A DNA stretch of 64,000 bases from JAAYEA01 sp012689325 (GTDB lineage: Bacteria; Chloroflexota; Anaerolineae; JAAYEA01), in the NCBI GenBank assembly GCA_036841525.1, contig DAITVZ010000001.1:62001-126000 (forward strand). Reading direction: 5' to 3'. Shown here piece by piece: positions 50,917 to 59,980 of this stretch (position 1 is the first letter of the stretch; every line of letters starts with the position of its first letter). Made by a program: the position numbers and the translations under genes. The notes under the pieces are model-generated. The model saw only the letters and a list, made by a program, of their open reading frames with translations. It was not told where the DNA came from and did not search any database.

Positions 50917-52038
50917 GTGCTCAACTGGATGATCGTTCACCTGGCGAGGGCCTATCTGGTCATGGTCATCCTGGCCCAGATCGGCGCCTTGCAGATCGTG
51001 GCCGCTCGCCGTGGTTGGCTGGGGCTGTCCATCGTCAACTATCGGCGGCGGCCGGTGGTGGGCTATATCCTGGGCGCGGCCATGATCCTGGGCGCGTACA
51101 TCTGGTTTTTCGCCAGCCACCCCGAAATCTGGACGCCGGGCCCGGCGGGCGCGGAGCTGACCACGCTCTTTACGGTGGGCAGCGCGATCAGCTTGCTGGC
51201 GACGTTGCTGCTGGCCGAGGGCAGGCGGCTCCTGGTCGGGCTTCTCCGCCGTCGCCGGGGCCTCCGCTCGGGGGATGCGCAGCTTGCCGCCATCCCCTTT
51301 CACTTGAAGCGGGCCAGCCGAGATGCCGAGAGCCTGTCCACCGTGACCTTTGGCGATTTCTCCGGCGCGCTCCTGGCGCCGGAACGCAGCGAGGAACCGC
51401 GCCCGGCGGTGGTGCTGGTTCCGGGCCTCTATGCCACCGGCGAGGCCGTGCAGTGGGTGGTGGAGGGGCTGCAAGACCTGGGCTTTTGGGTGCTGGTCGC
51501 CCACCTGCGCCGGCGCGACCTGACCTATCCTGAGGTCTTGGCCGTGCTGCCCACCGCCGTCTCGTTCCTGGCTGGCCGGCCGCAGGTGGATCCGCAGCGC
51601 ATCGGCGCCGTGGGGTTCGGCATCGGCGCCAATATCGTCCTGCGCTCCGCCAGCACCGACCCCCGGGTGAAGGCGCTGGCGGCCATCGGCCCGCTGGTTA
51701 GCCAGGAGAGCGTGGCGCCCGGGCTGAACCTGCTGCACGAGATGACCTACCTGCAGGTGCTGCGGTGGGCCACCTTTCGGGCGCGCGGCGAGCTGGTGGC
51801 TCAGCTTGCCGCTCTCGAGTATGCTCGCAAGCTCAAAAACACGCCCGCGCTCCTGATTTGGGGCGAGCGAGACCGACTGGTGAGCCAGGCGGACCTATCG
51901 GCCGTGCAGGCCGCGGCCGAGCGCGGCATCGAGGTGCGCCGGATCGAGGGCGAGACCCATTTCGGCCTATACCGCGGGCGCGCCGCGGTCGCGCTGACCA
52001 CCAAATGGTTCAGGGAGAGGTTGCTCAATGGCGGCTGA
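50917..52038 (+). CDS. Membrane-anchored alpha/beta-hydrolase-fold protein lacking the nucleophile
   Basis: The 373-residue protein has two or three N-terminal transmembrane helices (about 5-28, 48-66 and 84-102) and an alpha/beta-hydrolase domain (about 145-370). The oxyanion segment VVLVPGLYATGE, the acid (D319 in WGERDRLV) and the His (H348 in ETHFGLY) are present. The nucleophile elbow reads GFGIG (233-237), so the Ser or Cys of GxSxG is Gly235. It is therefore probably not a hydrolase and may be a binding or scaffolding protein. The start is GTG at 50917 with GGAGG upstream. Its end overlaps the PAP2-like gene by 11 bp. Confidence 0.75.
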   Translation: MLNWMIVHLARAYLVMVILAQIGALQIVAARRGWLGLSIVNYRRRPVVGYILGAAMILGAYIWFFASHPEIWTPGPAGAELTTLFTVGSAISLLATLLLAEGRRLLVGLLRRRRGLRSGDAQLAAIPFHLKRASRDAESLSTVTFGDFSGALLAPERSEEPRPAVVLVPGLYATGEAVQWVVEGLQDLGFWVLVAHLRRRDLTYPEVLAVLPTAVSFLAGRPQVDPQRIGAVGFGIGANIVLRSASTDPRVKALAAIGPLVSQESVAPGLNLLHEMTYLQVLRWATFRARGELVAQLAALEYARKLKNTPALLIWGERDRLVSQADLSAVQAAAERGIEVRRIEGETHFGLYRGRAAVALTTKWFRERLLNGG

Positions 52039-52606
52039 TCTGGAGCTCTTTCGCGCCATCAATGGCCTTGCCGGGCAGTGGCCGCTGTTGGATGCCCTGA
52101 TGCGGTTGGTAGTCAACGATTATTTCGTCCCCACCACCATGTCGCTGGTCCTGCTGGCGTTGTGGTTCATCGGCGGCACGCCGGAGGATCGCGAAGCCAA
52201 GCAGCGCGCTGTGATCTATGCGGTTTTCACCCTGCTTTTGGCCAACCTCGTGGTCAAGCTGTGCAATCTCGTCTACTATCGCCCCCGCCCTTTCGAGTCC
52301 CATGAGGTGAACCTGCTCTTTTATCGCCCCTGGGACTCGTCCTTCCCCAGCAACCCGGCGGCGGTCGGCTTTTCCTTCGCCAGCGCCATCTGGCTGCGCC
52401 AGCGCCGATGTGGTTGGGCGCTGGGCCTCTTGGCGGCGCTCTTTGGCTTTTCGCGCATCTATTGCGGCGTCCAGTATCCCGTCGATGTGCTGGCCGGCGC
52501 CTTGATCGGCATGGCGGCGGGCTGGGCCACCCATGCGGGCCGCCGCTGGCTGGACCACCTGGGGAACGCGGCCATCGCCTTGGGCCGCCGGCATTACCTG
52601 GCCTGA
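52028..52606 (+). CDS. PAP2-family membrane protein with substituted catalytic motifs
   Basis: The 192-residue protein has about five transmembrane helices and the PAP2 layout. The first motif is kept (K77 to R85-P86). The second, normally PSGH, reads PSNPA (S108-N109-P110), and the third, normally SR-x5-H-x3-D, reads SRIYCGVQYPVD with Gln149 in place of the nucleophilic His. Both catalytic His are thus missing. It may bind lipid phosphates without hydrolysing them, or use other residues. Its start lies inside the preceding gene, so the pair is translationally coupled. Confidence 0.8.
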   Translation: MAADLELFRAINGLAGQWPLLDALMRLVVNDYFVPTTMSLVLLALWFIGGTPEDREAKQRAVIYAVFTLLLANLVVKLCNLVYYRPRPFESHEVNLLFYRPWDSSFPSNPAAVGFSFASAIWLRQRRCGWALGLLAALFGFSRIYCGVQYPVDVLAGALIGMAAGWATHAGRRWLDHLGNAAIALGRRHYLA

Positions 52607-52684
52607 GCCGCGCCGTCCGCGGCGTTTGTGCGCCACGGGTGACGGGGGTAAAATGGGGGCAGGTCATTCCCACCAGAGGCCGCG

Positions 52685-54202
52685 ATGGATGTGGTAGAGC
52701 AGGTCGCCAGGACCATAGAGCGCTACGATCTGGTCTCCCCCGGCAGCGCCGTGGTGATTGGGTTCTCCGGGGGGCCGGATTCGCTCTGCCTGTTGCATGC
52801 CCTGTGCCAGCTCCGCGAACGTTACGGCCTCGCCCTGCAAGCGGCCCACCTGCACCATGGCATTCGCGGCGCCGAGGCCGACGCCGACGCCGAGTTTGCC
52901 CAGCGCATGGCCGCCGAGTTGGGCGTGCCCATCGCCATCGGCCGCCGGGACGTGCCCAAGCTGGCGGCGCGCTGGAAGCTCTCCCTCGAGGAGGCGGCGC
53001 GCCGCGCGCGGTATGGCTATTTGGTCGGCGTGGCGCTGCGGGCCGGGGCCGGGCACATCGCCGTGGGCCACAACGCCGACGACCAGGCCGAGACGGTGCT
53101 GATGCATTGGTTGCGAGGGGCGGGGCTGGCTGGGCTGCGCGGCATGCTGCCGCTGACGTGGCTGCGGGACCTGCGGCTGGAGCCGGAGGACGAGGGCGCG
53201 CAGGGCGCGGGCGCGCTAGGCGCGGGCCAGCGCCCGCTTGCGCTCATCCGCCCGTTGCTGGAGGTGCCCCGCGCCGAGATCGAGGCCTATTGCCAGCGGC
53301 AGGGTCTGGCGCCGCGGTTCGACCGCTCCAATCTGGACACGACCTATTTCCGCAACCGCCTGCGCCACGAGCTGTTGCCTGCTCTGGAGGGCTACAACCC
53401 CAATATCCGCGCGGTGCTCCGCCGGTCGGCGCGGGTGATCGCCGACGATTACGCCTTGTTGCGCCAGCTCGGCAGCGAGGCGTGGCGACAGGTGGTGCTG
53501 GCCGAATCGGCCCAGGCCATCGCGTTCGACCTAGCGGCGTGGCGGGCCTTGCCCATCGGCCTGCAGCGCGCCACCGTGCGGGAGGCCATCCATCGCCTGC
53601 GCCGCTCGCTGCGCAATATCAACTGGGTGCATGTGGAGAACGCCATCGAGCTGGCGCGGAATAAAGGCACGGGCTCTGAGGCCACTTTGCCCCAGGGGCT
53701 GGCGCTGCGCCTCGGCTATGATCGGCTGTGGGTGGCCGAGGAGGGATACGCGGAGCCGTCGGAGGATGCGCCCGCCCTTGGGGTGGAGCGCCTGCCGGTG
53801 CGGCTGCCGGGCGTCACGCCACTGCCGGGCACCCGCTGGGCGCTGGCGGTCGAGGTCGTGGCGCGCGCGGAGTTGCCCGCGGGGTGGGAGCGCAACGCCG
53901 ACCCCTGGCGGGCCTATCTCGACGCCGACGTCGCCGGGGCCGAGCTGGCGCTGCGGACCCGGCAGCCAGGGGACCGTTTTCAGCCGCTGGGGCTGGGCGG
54001 CCACGAAAAGCCCTTGCGCGAGTGGTTGATCAACGCCAAGGTGCCGGCGGCGGATCGCGATCGGCTGCCCATCCTGGCCGCTCCCGCGCACATCCTGTGG
54101 GTCGGCGGCGGGCAGATCGACGAGCGCGCCAAGATCGGCCCGGCCACGCGGCGTGTCTTGTGCGTCCAATTTCGACGGATCGAGGAGACGGGGGCATCGT
54201 GA
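52685..54202 (+). CDS. tilS: tRNA(Ile)-lysidine synthase
   Basis: The 505-residue enzyme modifies the CAU anticodon of tRNA-Ile2 to lysidine with ATP. The PP-loop SGGPDS (about residues 29-34) is intact, with AAHLHHGIRGAEADADAE and GHNADDQAETVLMHWLRG further on. C-terminal TilS substrate-binding and C-terminal domains (about 400-500, RQPGDRFQPLGLGGHEKPL) are also present. The stop overlaps the rlmI start by 4 bp. Confidence 0.94.
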   Translation: MDVVEQVARTIERYDLVSPGSAVVIGFSGGPDSLCLLHALCQLRERYGLALQAAHLHHGIRGAEADADAEFAQRMAAELGVPIAIGRRDVPKLAARWKLSLEEAARRARYGYLVGVALRAGAGHIAVGHNADDQAETVLMHWLRGAGLAGLRGMLPLTWLRDLRLEPEDEGAQGAGALGAGQRPLALIRPLLEVPRAEIEAYCQRQGLAPRFDRSNLDTTYFRNRLRHELLPALEGYNPNIRAVLRRSARVIADDYALLRQLGSEAWRQVVLAESAQAIAFDLAAWRALPIGLQRATVREAIHRLRRSLRNINWVHVENAIELARNKGTGSEATLPQGLALRLGYDRLWVAEEGYAEPSEDAPALGVERLPVRLPGVTPLPGTRWALAVEVVARAELPAGWERNADPWRAYLDADVAGAELALRTRQPGDRFQPLGLGGHEKPLREWLINAKVPAADRDRLPILAAPAHILWVGGGQIDERAKIGPATRRVLCVQFRRIEETGAS

Positions 54203-55389
54203 AGCCGACGGGAACGATCTGGCTCAAGCGGGGCAAGGAAAAGCCGGTGCATAACCGGCATCCCTGGGTGTTTTCCGGCGCGATCAGCCGCGTGGACGGC
54301 AAGCCCGCCGATGGCGACATCGTGGACGTGGTGGACGAGCGCGGGGGCTTTTTGGCGCGGGGGTACTTTAACCGGCGCTCCCAGATCACCGTGCGGCTGA
54401 TGACCTGGGATGCCGCGGAGGAAGTGGACGCGGCCTTGCTGGCGGTCCGCCTGCGCGCCTGCGCCCTGCGTCGGAAGACGCTCAATCTCCCCTCCGACGC
54501 CTATCGCCTGGCGCATGGCGAGTCGGATCTGCTGCCCGGCCTTATCGTGGATCGCTACGCCGACTATTTCGTGGTGCAATGCCTTACCGCGGGCATGGAG
54601 CGGTGGAAGGGCGACATCGCCAGCATCCTCTCCCAGTTCGCCCCTTGCCGCGGCGTCTATGAGCGCAGCGACGTGGACGCGCGGGAAAAGGACGGCCTGC
54701 CCCCGGCGGCGGGCCCCCTGTGGGGCGACCCTCCGCCGGACGCGGTCGAGATCACCGAGGCGGGCTATCGCTTCGCCGTGGACCTCAAGTCGGGCCAAAA
54801 GACGGGCTTTTACCTGGACCAGCGGGACAACCGCCGCCACGTGGCGGGATATTGCCAGGGGCGCGAGGTGCTGAACTGCTTTGCCTATACGGGAGCCTTT
54901 GGCGTCTATGCCGCCGGCGCCGGGGCGCAGAGCGTGACCAACGTGGATACCTCCGCGGACGCCCTGGCGGCCGCGCGACACAACCTGGAGCTGAACGGGC
55001 TGGCGGGTCGCCCTGCGGAGCAGGTGGTGGCCGATGTCTTTGCCCAGCTTCGCCAGTACCGGGAGCAGGGCCGCCGCTTCGACCTGATCGTCCTGGACCC
55101 GCCCAAGTTCGCCTATAACCAGGCCCAGGTGCAACACGCCTGCCGCGGGTACAAGGATATCAACTGGCTGGCCATGCAGCTTTTGCGCCCCAATGGCATC
55201 CTGGCCACCTTTTCCTGCTCGGGGCTGGTGAGCCCGGACCTGTTCCAAAAGGTGGTGTTCGGGGCGAGCATCGACGCCGGCCGGGACGCGCAGATCCTCA
55301 CCAAGCTCACCCAGGCGGCGGACCATCCGATTTTGCTCTCCTTCCCGGAGGGCGAGTACCTCAAGGGGTTGATCTGCCAGGTGTTCTGA
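54199..55389 (+). CDS. rlmI: 23S rRNA m5C1962 methyltransferase, RlmI-type
   Basis: The 396-residue protein has an N-terminal PUA domain (about 1-75, HPWVFSGAISRVDGKPADGD), an RlmI-like middle and a Rossmann methyltransferase domain with LNCFAYTGAFGVYAA, LDPPKFAYN and TFSCSGLV, the last carrying the motif VI Cys. The start is GTG 54199, overlapping the tilS stop (GTGA). Assignment to RlmI among close relatives is by domain layout. Confidence 0.88.
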   Translation: MKPTGTIWLKRGKEKPVHNRHPWVFSGAISRVDGKPADGDIVDVVDERGGFLARGYFNRRSQITVRLMTWDAAEEVDAALLAVRLRACALRRKTLNLPSDAYRLAHGESDLLPGLIVDRYADYFVVQCLTAGMERWKGDIASILSQFAPCRGVYERSDVDAREKDGLPPAAGPLWGDPPPDAVEITEAGYRFAVDLKSGQKTGFYLDQRDNRRHVAGYCQGREVLNCFAYTGAFGVYAAGAGAQSVTNVDTSADALAAARHNLELNGLAGRPAEQVVADVFAQLRQYREQGRRFDLIVLDPPKFAYNQAQVQHACRGYKDINWLAMQLLRPNGILATFSCSGLVSPDLFQKVVFGASIDAGRDAQILTKLTQAADHPILLSFPEGEYLKGLICQVF

Positions 55390-55447
55390 GTGGCCAGAGT
55401 TGTCGGTAGCTCTAGAATCGCTCTATCTCGCGGAGAGGTGGAAGACC

Positions 55448-55993
55448 ATGGACGCGATCGCCAAGGTGTTGGTTTCCGAACAAGAGATTGCCCAGCGGGT
55501 GCGCGAGCTGGGACAGCAGATCTCGCGCGACTATGAAGGGCAGGACTTGCTTTTGACCTGCATCCTCAAGGGCGGGGTTGCTTTTCTGGTGGACCTCATG
55601 CGCGAGGTGACCATCCCCCACGAGATCGATTTCATCGCCATCTCGAGCTATGGGCAGAGCACCGAGTCCAGTGGCGTGGTGCGCATCCTCAAGGACTTGG
55701 ACCGGCCCATCGAGGGACGGCACGTGCTGATCGTGGAGGACATCGTGGACACCGGGCGCACGCTGAGCTATATCATCTCGAACCTGCGCACGCGCAACCC
55801 CGCCAGCGTCCGCATCTGCACCCTGCTCAGCAAGCCCGCCCGCCGCGAGATCGATATCCCGGTGGACTATATCGGCTTCGAGGTGCCCAACGAGTTCGTG
55901 GTGGGCTATGGCCTGGACTATGCCGAGCGCTACCGCAACCTGCGCTTCGTCGGCGTGCTGCACGAGAGCGTCTACAAGACCAAGCGGGGCTAA
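55448..55993 (+). CDS. hpt: Hypoxanthine phosphoribosyltransferase
   Basis: The 181-residue enzyme salvages hypoxanthine and guanine. It has the PRPP loop VLIVEDIVDTGRTL, the LLTCILKGGVAFLVDLMR segment and FEVPNEFVVGYGLDYAE. The length is normal for bacterial Hpt. ATG 55448 has GGAGAGG upstream. The gene order tilS...hpt is common in bacteria (tilS-hpt-ftsH), with rlmI inserted here. Confidence 0.93.
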   Translation: MDAIAKVLVSEQEIAQRVRELGQQISRDYEGQDLLLTCILKGGVAFLVDLMREVTIPHEIDFIAISSYGQSTESSGVVRILKDLDRPIEGRHVLIVEDIVDTGRTLSYIISNLRTRNPASVRICTLLSKPARREIDIPVDYIGFEVPNEFVVGYGLDYAERYRNLRFVGVLHESVYKTKRG

Positions 55994-56020
55994 GCGCGCT
56001 CATCACCGGCTGGAAACAAC

Positions 56021-56050
56021 AAGCGCCCCGTCGCACGCGACGGGGCGCTT
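56021..56050. terminator. Bidirectional hairpin terminator between hpt and the aminotransferase gene
   Basis: A perfect 13-bp stem (56021-56033 / 56038-56050) with a 4-nt loop lies between converging genes. T runs on both sides are short. Confidence 0.75.
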
Positions 56051-56073
56051 TGTGATCTGCGGGAGGCGTTGGC

Positions 56074-57243
56074 CTAGCGTTTGGCCAGCGCGCCGGCGAT
56101 GCGATCCAGCGCCTTTTCCAGGTTATCGACCGAGTTGGCGTAAGAGAGGCGGATATACCCCTCGCCATAGGCGCCGAAGGAGGTGCCCGCCAGGGTGGCG
56201 ACGCCCGCCTCGTTGAGCAGGAACTGCTCCATCTGCTTGCTTTTCATGCCCGTGGCCGAGATGTTGGGAAAGACGTAGAAGGCGCCCTCCGGCTTGTGGC
56301 AGCGGATGCCGGGGATCTGGTTCAGCCCGGCGACGATGACGTCGCGGCGCTGCTTGAAGGCGGCGACCATCTTGGCGGCCTCGTCCTGCGGCCCCTTGAG
56401 CGCCTCGATGCCGGCGAACTGGGTGGCTGCCGCCGTGCACGAGTTCGAGTTGGTCATCAGCCGCGTGATGTGCCCGGCCAGCTCGGCGGGCATCACGCCG
56501 TAGCCCAGCCGCCAGCCGGTCATGGCGTAGGTCTTGGAGAAACCGTTGAGGATGATGGTCCGCTCCGAGGTGGACATGCCCGGCAGGGAGGCGATGCTGG
56601 CGAACTCGCCCTCGTAAAGCATCCGGTCATAGATCTCGTCGGACATCACGGGGATATCGTACTTGGTGGCGACCTCGGCGATCCCCGCCAGGTCCTCGCG
56701 GGTCAGCACGCCGCCGGTGGGGTTCTGCGGCGAGTTGATGATGATGAGCCGCGTCCGGTCGCTGACCTTTTCCCGCAGCTCGTCCAGGTCGAAGCGAAAG
56801 CCGCGCTCCTCGAGCAGCCGCACGGGGACGGGCTTGGCGCCCACAAAGTTGATCATGGATTCATAGATCGGAAATCCCGGGTTGGGATAGATCACTTCCG
56901 TGCCCGGCTCGGCCAGCGCCAGGATGAGGTAAAACATGATCGGCTTGCCGCCGGGGGTGACCACCACCTGGTTGGGCTCCACCTGGATGCCGCGGGTGCG
57001 GGACATCTCGGCGGCGATGGCCTCGCGCAAGGGCGGGATGCCCGCCGAGGGGGTGTAGTGGGTCTGGCCGGAACGCAGCGCCTGGCAGGCCGCGTCGACG
57101 ATATTCGCCGGCGTATCGAAATCCGGCTCGCCGATCTCCAGGTGGACGATGTCGCGCCCTTGGGCCTCCAAAGCTCGCGCCGCGAGCAGGACCTCAAAAG
57201 CGGTCTCGGTGCCTAACCGGCTCATCCGTTGCGCAAGTTTCAT
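56074..57243 (-). CDS. Class I aminotransferase (aspartate aminotransferase-like)
   Basis: The 389-residue PLP enzyme has the Iγ-type aspartate aminotransferase layout: EIGEPDFDTPANI, NSPQNPTGGVL, SDEIYDRMLYEG, the PLP Lys in NGFSKTYAMTGWRLGYG and the substrate Arg in the C-terminal GYIRLSYANS. The substrate is most likely aspartate or another 2-oxoglutarate-linked amino acid. The ATG at 57243 has GAGGAGG at a 7-nt distance. It follows the polysaccharide operon but has a promoter candidate of its own. Confidence 0.9.
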   Translation of the reverse strand: MKLAQRMSRLGTETAFEVLLAARALEAQGRDIVHLEIGEPDFDTPANIVDAACQALRSGQTHYTPSAGIPPLREAIAAEMSRTRGIQVEPNQVVVTPGGKPIMFYLILALAEPGTEVIYPNPGFPIYESMINFVGAKPVPVRLLEERGFRFDLDELREKVSDRTRLIIINSPQNPTGGVLTREDLAGIAEVATKYDIPVMSDEIYDRMLYEGEFASIASLPGMSTSERTIILNGFSKTYAMTGWRLGYGVMPAELAGHITRLMTNSNSCTAAATQFAGIEALKGPQDEAAKMVAAFKQRRDVIVAGLNQIPGIRCHKPEGAFYVFPNISATGMKSKQMEQFLLNEAGVATLAGTSFGAYGEGYIRLSYANSVDNLEKALDRIAGALAKR

Positions 57244-57276
57244 GCCATAGCCTCCTCGTTCGCGTGGTGATTGGCT

Positions 57277-57305
57277 ATTGTAGCACCGAGTCGCCAAAAG
57301 GGCAA
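57277..57305 (-). promoter_or_regulatory. Promoter of the aminotransferase gene
   Basis: On the minus strand TTGCCC (57305-57300) and TACAAT (57282-57277) are 17 bp apart, just after the stop of the GT4 gene. Confidence 0.55.
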
Positions 57306-58448
57306 TCAGACGTACCGGTAGGCCATGAGCAGTTGCCCGGCGGCCCGCTCCCAGGTGAAGCGGCGCGCCTGCTCATAGCCCCGGCTGATCAAGGTGCGGC
57401 GCAGGGGCGTGTCCTGCAGGGCCTGGCCGAGGGCCTGGGCCAGCGCCTCGGTGTCCTCCGGCGAGACCATCAGCCCGGCCTCGCCCACCACCTCGGGCAG
57501 CGAGGAGGCGTTGGAGGCCACCACCGGCGTGCCACAGGCCATGGCTTCCAGGATGGGGATGCCAAAGCCCTCATAGAACGAGGGGAAGGCAAAGACGTCG
57601 GCCAGGGTATACAGGGCGGGGAGGTCCTCGTCGGCCACAAAGCCCAGGAAGCGCACCTGCTGCTCCAGCCCCAGCTCGGCGACGCGGTCAAAAATGCCTT
57701 GGTAGAGCCAGCCTTTGCGCCCGCCGATGACCAGCTCGTGCGGGATGGCCTGCCGCGCGCGCAATATGCCATAGGCGGAGATCAGCCCGGCCAGGTTCTT
57801 GCGCGGCTCCAGCGTGCCCAGGCCCAGGATGAAGGGATGGCTCAGCCCGTAGCGCTGGCGGACCTGCTCCAGCCGCGCCTCGTCCGTCACGCGCTGGAAG
57901 CGGCTCTCCGTCCCGCCCAGGATCACCATCACCCGCTCCGAGGGGATGCCCAGCAGGGCGACAATGTCCTTCTTGGTGTGCTGCGAATCGGCCAGCACCA
58001 GGTCGGCCCGCCGCACCGAGCGCGGCACCACCTGTTGCAGATAGCGTTGCAGGCTCGGCTCGGCGTATTGCGGCGTGCGCAAAAAAGAGAGGTCGTGGAC
58101 CTGCAGCAGCGTTCGGGCGCGGCGGACCGGGGGCAAGGTGAAATCGGTGGAATGGTAGAGATCCAGCGGCCCGGTCAGGGCCTCCACGTACAGCGGCAGC
58201 CGCAGCCGGTGCCAGATCCGGTTCAGCCAGCGCTCCGAGATGGGCAGTGGGCGCAGGGTGAAATTGGGGTGCGCGGCAAAGCGCTCTTGCGCCCGGCGCA
58301 GCGCCTCGGCGCTGGGCCGGCCGGCCACCAGCAGCACGTACTGGTTCTCGCGATCCTGCGCCGCCAGCGCGCCCACCAACTCGCGGCAATAGCGCCCGAT
58401 CCCCGCGCTCTGCTGCACGGCGGCGGTGTAATCTAGTCCGATGCGCAT
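57306..58448 (-). CDS. GT4-family glycosyltransferase
   Basis: The 380-residue enzyme has two Rossmann-like domains. The N-terminal acceptor domain starts MRIGLDYTA and the C-terminal nucleotide-sugar domain carries LGTLEPRKNL and YEGFGIPILEAMACGTPVV with the E-x7-E pair. Donor and acceptor are unknown; polysaccharide assembly is inferred from its operon. It overlaps the upstream O-antigen-ligase gene by 16 bp. Confidence 0.9.
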   Translation of the reverse strand: MRIGLDYTAAVQQSAGIGRYCRELVGALAAQDRENQYVLLVAGRPSAEALRRAQERFAAHPNFTLRPLPISERWLNRIWHRLRLPLYVEALTGPLDLYHSTDFTLPPVRRARTLLQVHDLSFLRTPQYAEPSLQRYLQQVVPRSVRRADLVLADSQHTKKDIVALLGIPSERVMVILGGTESRFQRVTDEARLEQVRQRYGLSHPFILGLGTLEPRKNLAGLISAYGILRARQAIPHELVIGGRKGWLYQGIFDRVAELGLEQQVRFLGFVADEDLPALYTLADVFAFPSFYEGFGIPILEAMACGTPVVASNASSLPEVVGEAGLMVSPEDTEALAQALGQALQDTPLRRTLISRGYEQARRFTWERAAGQLLMAYRYV

Positions 58449-59950
58449 GCTGGCCCTCCTGGCGCAGCGGATAGCGCCGTGCTTTGCGGGCCCAGGCGGG
58501 TCAGGGCGTGCAGCGCGCCGAGGACGAAGGCGAGTTGCAGGTACATCCCCTGCACAAAGAGGTTGTCAAAGGCGTTGTGAACGGTCAAGTGGGCCAGCAT
58601 CCCCAGGGCGGCCAGGGCGAGCCCCCGCGCATAGCCGCGGCAGCGGCGCAGCGCCCGGATGGCCTGGGCCAAGGCGGCGAGCCAAAAGATCGCAAAGGCT
58701 GCCAGCCCCACCAGCCCCGTCTCGGCCAGGATGTTGAGGTAATAGTTGTGGGCGTGGCCCAGCGGGTCCTGCCAGCGGGGCAGGGCATACGCCGGATAGG
58801 CCACCGCATAGTTGCCGATCCCCACGCCGCGCCAGGGGTGCGCGGCGAACATCTCCCAGGCGGCTTGCCAGTGGGCCATGCGCTCCACCAGGGCCCAGTT
58901 GGCGTCGTCCACCTCCACCGCCCGGATGTCCAACCCGGCGGCGTAGGGGAGCGTGTCCGTCACCCGCTGCACGAGCGCCGGCGGCAACAGCGCCAGCCCG
59001 CCCATCGCCGCGAAAATCACCAGCGCCGCGGCCACGGCGGCGGCTGCGGCCAGCGTCCGCCGGCTGAGCGCCACGGCCATCGCGGCCACCGCCACGGCGA
59101 AGCCCAGCCAGCCGCCGCGCGACCAACTGGCGGCCAGGGCCAAGGCCATCAGCGCCAGGCTCCCCAGCGCCACCCAGGAGACCAGCCGGCGCAACCCGTG
59201 GCGCTGGCGCCAGCCCTCCCACAGGCCGCGCCCCTCCACCGCCAGCAGGCCGCAGGCCAGGGGGAGCTGCAGGCCCAGATAGCCGGCATAGGGGTTGGGC
59301 TGCTGGAAGGTGCCATAGGCGCGCATGAACCGGCCCATCAGCAGGAAACCCTCCGGCCCGACGCGAAACACGAACTGGTACAAGCCCAAGAGCGCCTCCG
59401 CCGACCCGGCCAGCAGCAGGCAGAGGACCAGCCCCAACGCCGCCTTGGGCCTGATCCCGTTGGCGATGAGGACATAGAGCGCCAGCACCTCGACCCACTT
59501 GGCCAACTCGATCAGGCTTTGGGTCAGCGAGGCGGCGATGGTGAGGGAGAAGGCCATCGCGCCCAAGAGGATCAGCAGGGGAATGGTCAAGGGCGGCCAA
59601 TGCAGGCGGATCTCGCGGCGGGCGATCTGGCGCGCCAGCCAGCAAGCGATGATAGCGGCGGTCAGCGCCTCCACGGCGCCGATGGTCAAGCCGCCCAGGC
59701 TGACGCCGCGCAGCACGCCAAAGGGGATGGCGAACACGAGCGCATAGAGCCCCCACAGCGGATGGACCAGCAGGGTCAACAGGCCGATGCCGCCCGCCAC
59801 CGCCGCGACAGCGAGCTGGAGCGGCAGCCAGGCGATGGCCGCGCCCAATAGGAGCAAACCGAGCGCCCCGGCCAGCGCCGTCAGCCGCTCGCCGGATAGG
59901 CTCCGCGCCGCTTGCTCAGGCCAGGTTGTGGCTCGGGTTCCCGTGTTCAT
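58433..59950 (-). CDS. O-antigen ligase/polymerase-like membrane protein (Wzy_C family)
   Basis: The 505-residue protein has about 11-12 transmembrane helices and a large outer loop (about 330-390) with the family motif AAHPWRGVGIGNYAVAYP and LGHAHNYYLNILAETG, including the conserved His. Such enzymes join or polymerise undecaprenyl-linked glycans outside the membrane. It lies 30 bp after the UXS gene. A second, larger ligase is encoded in the same operon. Confidence 0.85.
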   Translation of the reverse strand: MNTGTRATTWPEQAARSLSGERLTALAGALGLLLLGAAIAWLPLQLAVAAVAGGIGLLTLLVHPLWGLYALVFAIPFGVLRGVSLGGLTIGAVEALTAAIIACWLARQIARREIRLHWPPLTIPLLILLGAMAFSLTIAASLTQSLIELAKWVEVLALYVLIANGIRPKAALGLVLCLLLAGSAEALLGLYQFVFRVGPEGFLLMGRFMRAYGTFQQPNPYAGYLGLQLPLACGLLAVEGRGLWEGWRQRHGLRRLVSWVALGSLALMALALAASWSRGGWLGFAVAVAAMAVALSRRTLAAAAAVAAALVIFAAMGGLALLPPALVQRVTDTLPYAAGLDIRAVEVDDANWALVERMAHWQAAWEMFAAHPWRGVGIGNYAVAYPAYALPRWQDPLGHAHNYYLNILAETGLVGLAAFAIFWLAALAQAIRALRRCRGYARGLALAALGMLAHLTVHNAFDNLFVQGMYLQLAFVLGALHALTRLGPQSTALSAAPGGPACASD

Positions 59951-59980
59951 CCCGTCTGTGCTCGATGTCGTGGCGCGCCC

